From Pseudomonas putida (lineage in GTDB: Bacteria > Pseudomonadota > Gammaproteobacteria > Pseudomonadales > Pseudomonadaceae), in assembly GCF_004357765.1 (NCBI RefSeq), contig NZ_SMTE01000015.1, forward strand, positions 1-64,000: DNA of 64,000 nucleotides, written 5' to 3'. Under the pieces are notes generated by a model that was not told where the DNA came from, searched no databases, and saw only the letters and a list, made by a program, of their open reading frames with translations. Below are positions 8,185 to 18,238 of this stretch, in pieces. The first letter of the stretch is position 1, and every line of letters begins with the position of its first letter. The position numbers and the translations under genes were made by a program.

Positions 8185-10835
8185 GGGCTTTCGCTTTCGG
8201 CGTCGGGTTGCATAGGCAGCGGCAAGCATAGAGTGATGCAGGTGCCGTGGCCATCGATGCCATCGCCCACCAGAATCTGCCCGCCATGGGCACCGATCAT
8301 ACCCTGGCAGATCGCCAGGCCAAGGCCTGTGCCCTGCCCGCCCCGATCGCCGCGGGCGGCGGTATAGAACATGTCGAAGATCTTTTCTCGTTCGGCAACG
8401 GGAATGCCCGGCCCCTCGTCGCAGACGGCGATGTGCAATTGCTCGCCCTGCACCGACACCTGCAAGCGCAGGCGGCCTTGGGTCGGCGAGAAGCGTGCGG
8501 CGTTTTCCAGCACGTTGACCAAGGCCTGCTCGATCAGCGCGGCATGCACGAACAGCAGAGGCAGCTCGGTCGGCACCTCGCTGTGCACGCGCAGCGGTGC
8601 CAGCACCACGCGTAGACGATTCAGGGCACTGCCGACGATGTCGGCGGGGGCCACCCAGTCGCGGGCGAGCTTGAGTCCGCCATGGCCAAGCCGGGTCATG
8701 TCGAGCAGATTCTGGATGTAGCGGTCGAGGCGTTCGGCTTCGTTGCGCGTGCCTTCGAGCAGCTCACGGCGGTCGTGGACAGGGATCGCCTCGCCCAGCG
8801 CCAGCAGGCTGTCGATACTGCCGCGCATGGCGGTCAGCGGCGTACGCAGGTCATGGGACACCGACGCCAGCAAGGCGCTGCGCAGCTGTTCGGTCTCGCC
8901 GTGCAGACGGGCGGCCTCCAACTGCTCGGCCAGACGCGCACGAGCCAAGGCCTGGGCCAGAGGTTGGCCGAGGGCCATGAGCAGACGCCGACGCTGCGCG
9001 CCCAACTGCTCGCCGGATCGCGGCCGCACGCCAAGCAGGGCCAGCGGCTGATCGTCGACCGCCAGCGGCCACCACCACCAGCGGCCATTGGGCAAGGTAT
9101 CGCTGCCGAGGCCTGCGGCCTGGCCATGCTGCCAGGCCCATTCAGCGGCAGCGCGTTCGTTATCGCTCAGCGCCTGGGCGTCGCCGCTGGCCAACTGCAA
9201 CTGGCCTTCGCGATCGCGCTCGAACAGGCTGGCGTAGACATCCGGCCAGCCACCGAGGTGTTGGCCGGCGGCGTTGAACACCGCCTGGCGATCGGTAGCC
9301 ACCGTCAGCCGACGCGACAGGTCCAGTAGCTGACTGGTCTGCGCCTGGGTCTCGCCCAGGGCTTGCAACTGGCGGCGCTGGCGAGCGGCCAGGTTGCCGG
9401 TCAAGGTGGCCACGAGCAGAAAGAACAACAGGGTCAGCACGTCCTCTTCTCGCTGGATGGTGAACGAAAAATGCGGCGGGATGAACAGGAAGTCATAGGC
9501 CAGGAACGACATCGCCGCACAGGCGAGCGCCGGGCCGAGACTGCTGCGCACTGCCACCAGCAGCACCGCGGCGAGAAATACCAGCGAGATGTTGGGCAGC
9601 GCCAGTACGCTGGCAACCGCCCAAGCCAGGCCGGCAGCCAGTGCGGTGGCGAGCAATGCCAGCAGGTAGTGACGCCACTCCCAGATCCGGCTGACCGAAG
9701 CGCGCACAACCGGCACCTGGGCGTCGCGGTCGAGCACGTTGATCTCAAGGCCATGGCGCTCGCGCAGCAACCGCGCCGCGACCCCCGTGTCGAACAGGCG
9801 GCGATGCAGGCGGTCACGCGACTGGCCGACCAGCACCAAGCTGGCGCGGCGCTCGGCGGCATGCTGCAGCAACCCATGTGCCGCTTCGCCGGCACGCAGC
9901 ACCACCACTTCACCGCCCAGCCGTTCGGCCAATTGCTGGGCAGCCTGCAGGCGCTGGCGGGCGCTCTCGTCACGCAGCCGGCCATTGTCGACATGCACCA
10001 GGCTCCAGGGGAGGTGCCGACGCTGTGCGACACGGCTGGCATGACGCACCAGGCGTTCGGCCTGCTCGTCGCCATCCACCCCCACCAGCAGGCGCCCACG
10101 CAGGGCCGGCGCCGCCTCGCCACGCTGACGGTAGCCATGGGCTAGGTCGGCATCGACCTGGGCCGCCGCGGTCTGCATGGCCAGTTCGCGCAGGGCGGTA
10201 AGATTGGTCTGCGAGAAGAACGCGTCGATCGCCGCCCGCGCCTGCTCCGGGACGTAGACCTTGCCCTCGCGCAGGCGCTCGAGCAGCTCACGCGGCGGCA
10301 GGTCGATCAGCACCAGCTCATAGGCTTCCTGCAGGATCCAGTCCGGCAGTGTTTCGCGTACCTGCACCCCGGTGATGTCACGCACCTTGTCATTGAGGCT
10401 TTCCAGGTGCTGGACGTTGACCGTGGTGTATACGTCGATGCCGGCAGCGAGCAGTTCCTGCACGTCCTGCCAGCGCTTGGCATGGCGGCTGCCAGGGGCG
10501 TTGGTGTGGGCCAGCTCATCGACCAGGGCCAGCGCCGGGGCCGAATTGAGCAAGCCGTCCAGGTCCATTTCCTCGAGGGTGACGCCGCGGTACTCGCTGC
10601 GCAGCAGCGGTTGCTGGAGCAGTCCGGCGAGCAGGGCTTCGGTTTCGGCGCGGCCGTGGGTCTCGACCACCCCGACCCGGACCTGCACGCCCTGCCGTTG
10701 CTGGGCGTGCGCAGCCTGGAGCATGGCGTAGGTCTTGCCGACCCCAGGCGCTGCACCGAGAAAGACCTTCAGCCTGCCGCGACCGCTGCGCGGCAAGGTG
10801 GCCAACAGCGCATCGGCGCGGGTGGAGTCACTCAT
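8181..10835 (-). CDS. kdpD: Sensor histidine kinase KdpD
   Basis: 884 aa, the usual size. The N-terminal KdpD domain has Walker A GAAPGVGKT at 27-35; a universal-stress-protein-like domain follows (about 245-370). Four closely spaced membrane segments lie near 395-490, then a GAF-like region and the kinase core, with the phosphorylated His in SHDLRTPLTAMRG near residue 661 and the ATP-binding GxG motifs toward the C-terminus. It senses potassium and ionic stress and phosphorylates KdpE. The gene lies 41 bp after kdpC and overlaps kdpE, so kdpABC-DE probably form one transcription unit. Confidence 0.96.
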   Translation of the reverse strand: MSDSTRADALLATLPRSGRGRLKVFLGAAPGVGKTYAMLQAAHAQQRQGVQVRVGVVETHGRAETEALLAGLLQQPLLRSEYRGVTLEEMDLDGLLNSAPALALVDELAHTNAPGSRHAKRWQDVQELLAAGIDVYTTVNVQHLESLNDKVRDITGVQVRETLPDWILQEAYELVLIDLPPRELLERLREGKVYVPEQARAAIDAFFSQTNLTALRELAMQTAAAQVDADLAHGYRQRGEAAPALRGRLLVGVDGDEQAERLVRHASRVAQRRHLPWSLVHVDNGRLRDESARQRLQAAQQLAERLGGEVVVLRAGEAAHGLLQHAAERRASLVLVGQSRDRLHRRLFDTGVAARLLRERHGLEINVLDRDAQVPVVRASVSRIWEWRHYLLALLATALAAGLAWAVASVLALPNISLVFLAAVLLVAVRSSLGPALACAAMSFLAYDFLFIPPHFSFTIQREEDVLTLLFFLLVATLTGNLAARQRRQLQALGETQAQTSQLLDLSRRLTVATDRQAVFNAAGQHLGGWPDVYASLFERDREGQLQLASGDAQALSDNERAAAEWAWQHGQAAGLGSDTLPNGRWWWWPLAVDDQPLALLGVRPRSGEQLGAQRRRLLMALGQPLAQALARARLAEQLEAARLHGETEQLRSALLASVSHDLRTPLTAMRGSIDSLLALGEAIPVHDRRELLEGTRNEAERLDRYIQNLLDMTRLGHGGLKLARDWVAPADIVGSALNRLRVVLAPLRVHSEVPTELPLLFVHAALIEQALVNVLENAARFSPTQGRLRLQVSVQGEQLHIAVCDEGPGIPVAEREKIFDMFYTAARGDRGGQGTGLGLAICQGMIGAHGGQILVGDGIDGHGTCITLCLPLPMQPDAESESP

Positions 10836-10876
10836 GATTCATCCTTTGCGAAGACCGGCAATCAGGGGCCCCGACA

Positions 10877-11428
10877 TCAATGGCTCAAGTTGTCCAAGGC
10901 CTGGTTCAACACCAGTACGTTGACCACCGGCGGCCCGATCAATGGGTGGAGGGTGGCCTCTTCCAGCATGGCTTGCAAGCGTGCCACCGACATCTGCCGG
11001 GCCGCTGCGACCCGCGGAATCTGGTAGGCCACCGCCTCTGGTGGCAAATGCGGATCCAGCCCGCTGCCCGAAGTGGTGAGCAACGCCAGGGGTACCGGCC
11101 CCAGGGAGGCCTGGTACAACATCGCGGCCTCGCCCTTGATCCGCTCGGCCAAGGCCGGGTTACTCGGCGCCAGGTTGCTGGCACTGCTGGCCACGGTCGC
11201 ATAGTTGCCCGCCGAAGGTCGGACATGGAACCAACCATCGCCCTGGAAATCCTGGGCGATCAGCGCCGAACCGCGCACCTGGCCCTGGGCATCGCGAACC
11301 AGGCTGCCATTGGCCTGCCCGGGGAAGGCGACCTGGGCGAGCGCGGTCACCGCCAAGGGATACACCACGCCAGTGATCAGGGTCATCAGTACCAGCAGGC
11401 TCAGCGCCGGACGTAGCAAAGTCATCAT
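10877..11428 (-). CDS. kdpC: Potassium-transporting ATPase subunit C
   Basis: 183 aa. One N-terminal membrane helix (about 8-30) is followed by a periplasmic domain with the family segments near GSALIAQDF and the C-terminal [11 protein letters not shown]. KdpC stabilises the KdpFABC pump and raises its apparent affinity for ATP. A strong ribosome site (GAGGAGG) precedes the first of two adjacent ATG codons. It starts 10 bp after kdpB. Confidence 0.95.
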   Translation of the reverse strand: MMTLLRPALSLLVLMTLITGVVYPLAVTALAQVAFPGQANGSLVRDAQGQVRGSALIAQDFQGDGWFHVRPSAGNYATVASSASNLAPSNPALAERIKGEAAMLYQASLGPVPLALLTTSGSGLDPHLPPEAVAYQIPRVAAARQMSVARLQAMLEEATLHPLIGPPVVNVLVLNQALDNLSH

Positions 11429-11438
11429 GTTGGCCTCC

Positions 11439-13493
11439 TCAGACCAGGTGCAAGGCAGTGAGCAGCAGGTCGATCAGCTTGATTCCAGCGAACGGCACCA
11501 GCAGGCCGCCGACGCCGTAGATCAGCAAATTGCGCCGCAGCAAGTGCGCAGCGCTCGCCGCATGTACCCGCACACCACGCAGCGCCAGGGGTATCAGCGC
11601 GATGATGATCAGCGCGTTGAAGACGATCGCCGAGAGAATGGCGCTCTGCGGGCTGCTCAGGTGCATCAGGTTGAGCACGCCCAGTTGCGGGTAGATGGCG
11701 GTGAACAAGGCCGGCAGGATGGCGAAGTACTTGGCCACGTCATTGGCGATCGAGAAGGTGGTCAGCGCACCGCGTGTCACCAACAGTTCCTTGCCGACCT
11801 GCACCACATCCAGCAACTTGGTCGGGTCGCTGTCCAGGTCGACCATGTTGGCCGCCTCTCGAGCCGCCTGGGTGCCATCGTTCATGGCCATCCCCACATC
11901 GGCCTGGGCCAGCGCCGGTGCATCGTTGGCGCCATCACCACACATCGCCACCAGGCGCCCCTCGCTCTGCTCCTGACGGATGCGCGCCAGCTTCTTCTCC
12001 GGAGTGGCTTCGGCCAGCACGTCATCCACGCCCGCCTCGGCGGCAATCGCAGCGGCGGTCAGCGGGTTGTCACCGGTGACCATCACCGTGCGAATGCCCA
12101 GTTTGCGCAGCTCGGCAAAGCGCTCGCGGATGCCCGGCTTGACCACATCCTTGAGGTGGATCACGCCGAGCAGGCGCTGATCGATGCAGACCAGCAACGG
12201 CGTGCCGCCATCCTGGGCGATGCGTTCCACCTCGCGCGCCAGGGCACTTGGCATCTGCGTGCGGGACAGCCCGATGAACCCGAGCACGGCGTCGACGGCG
12301 CCCTTACGGTAACGATGCGCTTGCATGTCGATGCCCGAGAGCCGCGTTTCGGCGCTGAAGGCCACCGCTTCGAACTGCTCCGCCGAGGGCTCGACGAAAT
12401 GCTGTTGCTGACGCAGGTAATCCACAATCGACTTGCCCTCGGCCGTGTCATCGGCCAGAGAGGCGAGCAAGGCGCCCTCCCCCAGCTCCCGGACGGCGAC
12501 TCCCGGTGCCGGGTAGACCGCGCTGCAGCGTCGGTTACCGAAGGTGATGGTACCGGTCTTGTCGAGCAGCAGCGTATGCACATCGCCGGCAGCCTCCACT
12601 GCCCGACCGGAGCGGGCGATGACATTGAGCCGGACCAGGCGGTCCATGCCGGCGATGCCGATGGCCGAGAGCAGGCCGCCGATGGTGGTCGGAATCAGCG
12701 TCACCAGCAGCGCAGCGAGGAAGATCAACGGCAAGCTGGCGCCGACGAAGTGGGCGAACGGCTGCAAGGTGGCCACCACGATCAGGAAGATCAAGGTCAA
12801 GCCGACCAACAGGATGTCCAGGGCGACCTCGTTCGGAGTCTTCTGCCGCTTGGCGCCTTCGACCAGAGCGATCATGCGGTCCAGGGTCGATTCGCCGGGG
12901 TTGCTGGTGATACGGATCAGCAACCAGTCGGAGACCAGGCGGGTATTGCCGGTGACCGCCGAGCGATCGCCTCCGGACTCGCGGATGACCGGTGCCGATT
13001 CACCGGTGATGGCAGCTTCGTTGACGGCGGCAATGCCTTCGAGCACCTCGCCATCGCCAGGGATCAACTCGCCGGCTACCACTCGTACCACATCGTCCTT
13101 GCGCAACTGACTGGCAGCCACGCTCTGGAAGCTGCCGTCGTGCTGACGGCGCTGGGCCAGCAACCCCTGGCTGCCGGCCTTGAGGCTATCGGCGCGGGCC
13201 TTGCCACGGCCCTCGGCCAAGGCTTCGGCAAAGTTGGCGAACAACACGGTGAACCACAGCCACAAGGTGATCTGCACAGCGACGCCGGTGCTCACCTCAT
13301 GGCCGGGGACCAGGCACAATACGGTGGTCGCCACGGCGGTCAGGGCCACCACCAGCATCACCGGCGAGCGCTTGAGCTGGCGGGGGTCGAGCTTGACGAA
13401 AGCCTGCACCAGGGCCGCGCGCCACAGCGCGGAAAAAGCGGTCTGGTCCTTGGCCCCGTGCGTGACGTTGGCATCGGGGATGGGCATGTTCAT
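11439..13493 (-). CDS. kdpB: Potassium-transporting ATPase subunit B (P-type ATPase)
   Basis: 684 aa P-type ATPase. The phosphorylated aspartate is D311 in DKTGT, the TGES actuator loop is at 163-166 (S166 corresponds to the serine whose phosphorylation inhibits the E. coli pump), and the hinge GDGANDAP motif is intact. It hydrolyses ATP to drive potassium uptake through KdpA in the inner membrane. The start follows GGAG with good spacing. It lies 10 bp downstream of kdpA. Confidence 0.96.
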   Translation of the reverse strand: MNMPIPDANVTHGAKDQTAFSALWRAALVQAFVKLDPRQLKRSPVMLVVALTAVATTVLCLVPGHEVSTGVAVQITLWLWFTVLFANFAEALAEGRGKARADSLKAGSQGLLAQRRQHDGSFQSVAASQLRKDDVVRVVAGELIPGDGEVLEGIAAVNEAAITGESAPVIRESGGDRSAVTGNTRLVSDWLLIRITSNPGESTLDRMIALVEGAKRQKTPNEVALDILLVGLTLIFLIVVATLQPFAHFVGASLPLIFLAALLVTLIPTTIGGLLSAIGIAGMDRLVRLNVIARSGRAVEAAGDVHTLLLDKTGTITFGNRRCSAVYPAPGVAVRELGEGALLASLADDTAEGKSIVDYLRQQQHFVEPSAEQFEAVAFSAETRLSGIDMQAHRYRKGAVDAVLGFIGLSRTQMPSALAREVERIAQDGGTPLLVCIDQRLLGVIHLKDVVKPGIRERFAELRKLGIRTVMVTGDNPLTAAAIAAEAGVDDVLAEATPEKKLARIRQEQSEGRLVAMCGDGANDAPALAQADVGMAMNDGTQAAREAANMVDLDSDPTKLLDVVQVGKELLVTRGALTTFSIANDVAKYFAILPALFTAIYPQLGVLNLMHLSSPQSAILSAIVFNALIIIALIPLALRGVRVHAASAAHLLRRNLLIYGVGGLLVPFAGIKLIDLLLTALHLV

Positions 13494-13503
13494 GATCGGC
13501 TCC

Positions 13504-15198
13504 TCAGAAACCCAGGCTCAAGTGTTCGGCGACCGGCCCAAGGGCCAGTGCCGGCAGAAAGGTCAGGCCACCTACCAGCAAGATGGTCACCAGCAGCAAT
13601 GTGGTGAACAGCGGACCATGGGTGGGGAAGCTGTTCAGCCCTTGGGGCACGCGCTGTTTCGTCGCGAGGCTGCCGGCCAGGGCAAGCACCGGCAGGATGT
13701 AGCCGAAACGCCCGATCAGCATGGCCAGACCGATCATCACGTTGTGAAACTCGCTGTTGGCAGCGAAACCGGCGAAGGCCGAGCCGTTGTTGGCCGCGCC
13801 CGAGGTGTAGGCGTACAGCAATTGGCTGAAGCCATGGGCGCCAGGGTTGCTCACGGCGCTCGCCGGGCCAGGCAGACTGGCGGCGACGGCGCCGAGCAGC
13901 AGCACGCCAACCGGCATCACCAGCAAGGTCGCCACCAACAGTTGCACCTCCCGCGCCTGGAGCTTCTTGCCGAGGTATTCGGGCGTGCGACCGATCATCA
14001 AGCCCGCCAGAAACACCGCGACCAGCACGAACAGCAACATCCCGTACAGCCCGGCGCCGACCCCGCCGAAGATCACTTCGCCGACCATCATGTTGACCAT
14101 CGCGACCATACCGGTGAGCGGGTTGAGGCTGTCGTGCATGGCGTTGACCGAGCCATTGGACGCGGCGGTGGTGGCCACCGTCCATAACACCGAACCGGTG
14201 GTGCCGAAGCGACTTTCCTTGCCCTCCAGCGGCGCACTTTGTTCGACCTGGACGCTGGCCAGCGCGGGATTGGGCTGGTACTCCGACCACAACGCAGTTG
14301 CTCCACCGAGCAGGAACAGGCCGAACATGCAGGCAAGAATCGCCCGGCTCTGGCGCAGATCCTTGACGTAGTGGCCGAAGGTGAAGACCAGGGCCACCGG
14401 GATCAGGATGATCGCCGCCACCTCGAACAGGTTGCTCCAGGCCGTGGGGTTTTCGAACGGGTGCGCCGAGTTGACGCCAAAGAAGCCGCCGCCATTGGTG
14501 CCCAGTTGCTTGATGGCGATCTGACTGGCGGCCGGTCCCAACGGAAGGACTTGCTCGGCGCCTTGCAGGGTCACGGCATGGGTATAGTCGGCGAAGGTCT
14601 GCGGCACGCCCTGCCACACCAGCAACAGCGCCAGCAGCAGGCACAGCGGCAGTAAACCGTAGAGCGTGGCGCGGGTCATGTCGACCCAGAAGTTGCCAAG
14701 GGTGGCCGCGCTACGACGGGCGATGCCCCGGCACAGCGCGACCAGTACCGCCAGGCCGGTTGCCGCGCTGACGAAATTCTGCACGGCCAGGCCCAGCATC
14801 TGGCTCAGGTAGCTGACCGAGGCCTCGCCGCTGTAGGCCTGCCAGTTGGTGTTGGTGACGTAGCTGACCGCGGTATTGAAGGCCAACGACCAGGTCAGGC
14901 CCGATAGATGCTGAGGGTTGAGCGGCAGTTCGCCCTGCAACATGAGCACGCCGAACAAGACCGTGAACCCGGCCAGATTGAAGGCCAGCAAGGCCAGGGC
15001 GTATTGCTTCCAATTCTGTTCCCGGTCGGCATGCACGCCGGCCAGGCGGTAGCAACCGCGCTCCACTGGGCCGAGCAATGGGGTCAGCCAGGTACGCTGG
15101 CCTTCCATGACCTTGTAGTAGAAACGCCCAAGCCACGGGGCCGGTAGCAGCACGATGGCGAAGAACGCCAATAACAGTGCGTAGTCGTAACTGTGCAT
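13504..15198 (-). CDS. kdpA: Potassium-transporting ATPase subunit A (K+ channel-like)
   Basis: 564 aa polytopic membrane protein of the superfamily of K+ transporters, with about ten helices and the repeated pore-loop segments, including [13 protein letters not shown] and [19 protein letters not shown]. It forms the selectivity filter of the high-affinity KdpFABC pump. I start at the ATG at 15198, preceded by AAGGGA; a TTG six bases upstream is less likely. No kdpF-like short hydrophobic ORF is found in the 216 bp upstream. Confidence 0.95.
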   Translation of the reverse strand: MHSYDYALLLAFFAIVLLPAPWLGRFYYKVMEGQRTWLTPLLGPVERGCYRLAGVHADREQNWKQYALALLAFNLAGFTVLFGVLMLQGELPLNPQHLSGLTWSLAFNTAVSYVTNTNWQAYSGEASVSYLSQMLGLAVQNFVSAATGLAVLVALCRGIARRSAATLGNFWVDMTRATLYGLLPLCLLLALLLVWQGVPQTFADYTHAVTLQGAEQVLPLGPAASQIAIKQLGTNGGGFFGVNSAHPFENPTAWSNLFEVAAIILIPVALVFTFGHYVKDLRQSRAILACMFGLFLLGGATALWSEYQPNPALASVQVEQSAPLEGKESRFGTTGSVLWTVATTAASNGSVNAMHDSLNPLTGMVAMVNMMVGEVIFGGVGAGLYGMLLFVLVAVFLAGLMIGRTPEYLGKKLQAREVQLLVATLLVMPVGVLLLGAVAASLPGPASAVSNPGAHGFSQLLYAYTSGAANNGSAFAGFAANSEFHNVMIGLAMLIGRFGYILPVLALAGSLATKQRVPQGLNSFPTHGPLFTTLLLVTILLVGGLTFLPALALGPVAEHLSLGF

Positions 15199-15255
15199 GA
15201 ACAAATTCCCTTGGGTACGGCGTTGGCCGCTTTAGGGAAATTGTCGAGGACAGGG

Positions 15256-15307
15256 GCGTAAAGGGACGAGATCGCGAAACCCGGGTGGGAATAAAGAACG
15301 CGTAAAG
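15256..15307 (-). promoter_or_regulatory. Candidate kdp promoter region with twin CTTTACGC repeats
   Basis: Upstream of kdpA the octamer CTTTACGC occurs twice on the minus strand, at 15307-15300 and 15263-15256. The starts are 44 bp apart, close to four helical turns. KdpE sites in E. coli are T-rich, so these are plausible but unproven KdpE contacts. The stretch 15199-15414 contains no other gene. Confidence 0.4.
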
Positions 15308-15414
15308 ATCGGACCCTATTGTTGAACGCTGACCGGGCGTCCAGACCTCTGACGAGAGTGAACGATCTGCGGTGGCCCCATCACCGGCACGCCAGGGATG
15401 AGGCCATGCCCGAT

Positions 15415-16467
15415 TCAGACGCGGGGCGGTTCCTGTTGCGCGTTACGACTCCAATCCAGCAACAGGCTGTAGCCCACCGCCAACAAGGTCGGCCCGATGA
15501 ACAGACCGATGAATCCGAAAGCCAGCAACCCACCGAACACGCCGAGCAGAACGATCACTAGCGGCAGGTTGCCACCACGGCTGATCAGGTAGGGCTTGAG
15601 CACGTTGTCCACGCCACTGATGACGAATGTGCCCCAGATGCCGAGAAACACCGCCATGCCATAATCCCCTTTCCAGACCAGCCACCCAGTCGCGGGAATC
15701 CACGCCAGCGGTGGGCCCATGGGAATCAGGCTGAGCATGAAGGTCACCAGGCCCAGCACGATGGCCCCCGGCACGCCGGCGATGAGGAAACCGATCATCG
15801 CCAACAACGCTTGGGCAGCCGCTGTCCCGATCACACCGTTGACCACCCGCTGCACGGTGCCGGCCACCAGGTCCAGGTAATAATCGGCGCGCTCTCCCAC
15901 CAGACGATGCAGCAAGCGCAGCACGAACGCCGACAGGCGTGGGCCATCGCGGTAGAAGAAGAACACGAACACCAGACTCAGGGTCAGCTCCAGCACACCG
16001 CTGCCGATCTGTGCGCTACGCGCCAGTAACCAGTTACCGACCTGTCCAAGGTGCGGCTTGATCGAGGCGATCAAGGCCGCGCCCTGCTGGTCCAGCGACT
16101 CCCACCCCTGCACCAGCCGCTCGCCGATGAACGGCATGTTGGCCAGCCAGGCCGGTGCATCGGGCAGGCCATCGACCTGGATATCGCGCACGAAGGCGGT
16201 GGCGTCGCGAATATGGTCGGCCAGATTGAAGCCGAGCCACACCAGCGGCAGCGCCACGATGAGGATCCAGGCGGTGGTCAGCAAACCCGCCGCCAATGTC
16301 TCACGCCCCCCCAATGCACGGGTGAGCAAGCGCATCAGTGGCCAACTGGCGAAGGCCAGGATCGCCCCCCACAGCAGTGCCGACATGAACGGTGCCATCA
16401 CCCACAGTGCCGCACCCAGCAGGGTCAGCAGGAGAATCTGGATCAACAGCCGATCGTTATTGACCAT
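15415..16467 (-). CDS. AI-2E family transporter (PerM/TqsA-like permease)
   Basis: 350 aa membrane protein of the former UPF0118 family. It has paired N-terminal helices (about 7-60), a soluble loop region around 85-150, and a cluster of C-terminal helices with the family's GVFGGLLAFGFIGLFIGP segment near 310-330. Members include TqsA (autoinducer-2 export), PerM and Na+/H+ antiporters, so the substrate here cannot be named. It starts 12 bp after the DUF4892 gene, so the two are probably co-transcribed. Confidence 0.85.
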   Translation of the reverse strand: MVNNDRLLIQILLLTLLGAALWVMAPFMSALLWGAILAFASWPLMRLLTRALGGRETLAAGLLTTAWILIVALPLVWLGFNLADHIRDATAFVRDIQVDGLPDAPAWLANMPFIGERLVQGWESLDQQGAALIASIKPHLGQVGNWLLARSAQIGSGVLELTLSLVFVFFFYRDGPRLSAFVLRLLHRLVGERADYYLDLVAGTVQRVVNGVIGTAAAQALLAMIGFLIAGVPGAIVLGLVTFMLSLIPMGPPLAWIPATGWLVWKGDYGMAVFLGIWGTFVISGVDNVLKPYLISRGGNLPLVIVLLGVFGGLLAFGFIGLFIGPTLLAVGYSLLLDWSRNAQQEPPRV

Positions 16468-16479
16468 GTCAGTGCCCGC

Positions 16480-17274
16480 TCAACGAATCAACTCCAGGTG
16501 CAAACCTTCGGTCTTGGCGTCTCCCACCTCGAGCCTGGTGCTGCGTACCCCGGCCTTCACCAGTGCCTCGAGCCAGGCACCGGCTTCGGCGCCGCTGAGG
16601 CTGGCGCGCAGGGTGCTGTCGAGGTTGAGGCTGCGCCCGAGCAGGTTCACCCAGGCTGCCTGCGGCGCCTTCAGGTCAGGGTAGTCGAGCTTGCCGGTAT
16701 CGCGCATTTCACGTAGCACCGTCGCCGCGGTGGGCATGATCTCCCCCAGGGGGCTGTCGGAGACGAACTCTTCGACATGCAGATAGGCACGGCGATTTCC
16801 ACGGGTGACGCTGTACAGCGCCACGAGGGTGTCCGGTTGCTCAGCCGAACGGCGCAGCAGGATGAACGCCTGTTGCTCGTCGCCACCATTGAGTCGGGCA
16901 TTGCCGAACACCTCGTTGGCCCACAGGCTGGCCTCGCCGCAATCGCGGCCCTGGCACCAGAACAGCGGATAGCCGCCTTCGCGCTGGAGTGCCTCGCGGG
17001 CACTGTGGAACGCTTCACGGGCGGTGCGCTCGACTGGCAGCTCGTAAGTGACCGAACTGACTTGGCCACGGCTCTCGACCTTGTCGTCGACACGTAGACG
17101 GCCACTGATCTTGCGCAATGCCCCCATCGGGTACACCCGTTCCTGCTCCACGGCAGGGCGCTGGTCGACCACTTTTGCATCGACCGGAACCGGCAGGTTG
17201 CCGGCCCACGCCGAAATAGCGGCGAACATCAGGCAGGTAGTCAGGAGGGTGCGGCTGTAAACGGGTGCGCTCAT
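16480..17274 (-). CDS. DUF4892 domain-containing exported protein
   Basis: 264 aa. An N-terminal signal peptide (hydrophobic 8-22, cleavage near AWA at 22-24) is followed by the DUF4892 region, known mainly from pseudomonads. Residues about 75-115 resemble an OmpA-adjacent or lipoprotein accessory fold, but no catalytic motif is evident. Function is unknown; an envelope location is likely. Its ATG overlaps the stop of a 20-codon ORF (ATGA), suggesting translational coupling to a leader peptide. Confidence 0.8.
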   Translation of the reverse strand: MSAPVYSRTLLTTCLMFAAISAWAGNLPVPVDAKVVDQRPAVEQERVYPMGALRKISGRLRVDDKVESRGQVSSVTYELPVERTAREAFHSAREALQREGGYPLFWCQGRDCGEASLWANEVFGNARLNGGDEQQAFILLRRSAEQPDTLVALYSVTRGNRRAYLHVEEFVSDSPLGEIMPTAATVLREMRDTGKLDYPDLKAPQAAWVNLLGRSLNLDSTLRASLSGAEAGAWLEALVKAGVRSTRLEVGDAKTEGLHLELIR

Positions 17275-17333
17275 CGGCCACCCGTGCGGCGGTCAGCGCC
17301 GAGATCTAGCTCCAGGAGGTCTGGAATGTGCAT
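17271..17333 (-). CDS. Candidate 20-residue small protein or leader peptide
   Basis: ATG at 17333 follows a good ribosome site (CAGGGAGACAACC, GGGAG about 6 bases away). The frame reads MHIPDLLELDLGADRRTGGR and stops with TGA inside the ATG of the next gene (ATGA at 17274-17271). The peptide has an acidic, hydrophobic front half and a basic tail. I recognise no family. The ribosome site and exact stop/start overlap support translation, whether as a product or only to couple translation of the DUF4892 gene. Confidence 0.5.
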   Translation of the reverse strand: MHIPDLLELDLGADRRTGGR

Positions 17334-17383
17334 GGTTGTCTCCCTGTTCAACCCAGCAAGCCTCGACACTTGTCCGGCGCAAG

Positions 17384-18238
17384 TCAAGCAAAGCCAAAGA
17401 AGCGATTGAAACAGTCTGCGACAAGGGCCGCGCCGTGCTCATCGTTGAGGTGCAAGTGGTGACCACCAGGAAGAGTCACCTGCTCAAAGGGTAGCTGCTC
17501 GAGCAGCTCGGTGTTGCGTGCAAGCATGCCCTCGGCCGCCACCACCAGGCAGGTCGGGCATTGCACCCGGTGCACGAAGGCCATTGCCTGGGCCTGGCTG
17601 AGGCGCATTGGCGACGGCAAGGTCAGGCGACTGTCGCTACGCCAGCTGTAGCCACCGGGGACCGGCATCAGGCCTCGCTGGGCCAGCCATTGTGCGGCGT
17701 CATGGGACACCGCCACCATGCCTTTCATGCGCGCCTGCACCCCCTCCTCTTCCGAGCGGTACACCGACTTGCGCTTGCCATCCAGGCGAAGCTGAGCCTG
17801 CAGAGCCATCCCCAGGCGCTCGGCCGCATCGGTCTCGCTACCGGTCGGTGGCACCACCCCATCGATCAACGCCAGATGGCTGACCCGCTCGGGCAGGGCG
17901 CCGGCCAGTTGCACCGAGATGATCGCGCCAAGGGAATGGCCGAGCAGCGCGAAACGTTGCCAGCCCAGTTGTTCGGCGACCCGCAGGACGTCGTGGGCAT
18001 AGTCGGCAAGGGTGTACCCCGCCCCCGCCGGGCGATGGGCCGAATAGCCATGCCCGGCCAGGTCGAGGGCGACGATGCGCAAGCCGCTCAGGCGGGGAGC
18101 CAGGTGCACGAAGCTGTTGGCGTTGTCCAACCAGCCATGCAGCGCGATCACCGGCAGGCCGTCGGGCGGCCCGAACAGATGCGCGGCCAGTTCGATATGC
18201 CCGAGGCTCAGGCGGATTTCCTCGACATGGGCGCTCAT
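17384..18238 (-). CDS. Alpha/beta hydrolase
   Basis: 284 aa alpha/beta-hydrolase fold. The oxyanion HGW lies at 34-36 and the nucleophile elbow GHSLG at 100-104 (Ser102); an acidic residue and the catalytic His, in GGHHLHL near the C-terminus, complete the triad. It is cytosolic with no signal. The substrate cannot be told; short acyl esters or MhpC/RsbQ-type substrates are possible. The ATG at 18238 overlaps the stop of the preceding hydrolase gene (ATGA), which sets the start. Confidence 0.85.
   Translation of the reverse strand: MSAHVEEIRLSLGHIELAAHLFGPPDGLPVIALHGWLDNANSFVHLAPRLSGLRIVALDLAGHGYSAHRPAGAGYTLADYAHDVLRVAEQLGWQRFALLGHSLGAIISVQLAGALPERVSHLALIDGVVPPTGSETDAAERLGMALQAQLRLDGKRKSVYRSEEEGVQARMKGMVAVSHDAAQWLAQRGLMPVPGGYSWRSDSRLTLPSPMRLSQAQAMAFVHRVQCPTCLVVAAEGMLARNTELLEQLPFEQVTLPGGHHLHLNDEHGAALVADCFNRFFGFA

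Noticed and set aside
11205-13607. 800-codon + strand open frame opposite kdpC and kdpB
   Set aside because: Antisense of kdp genes with conserved protein motifs on the minus strand.
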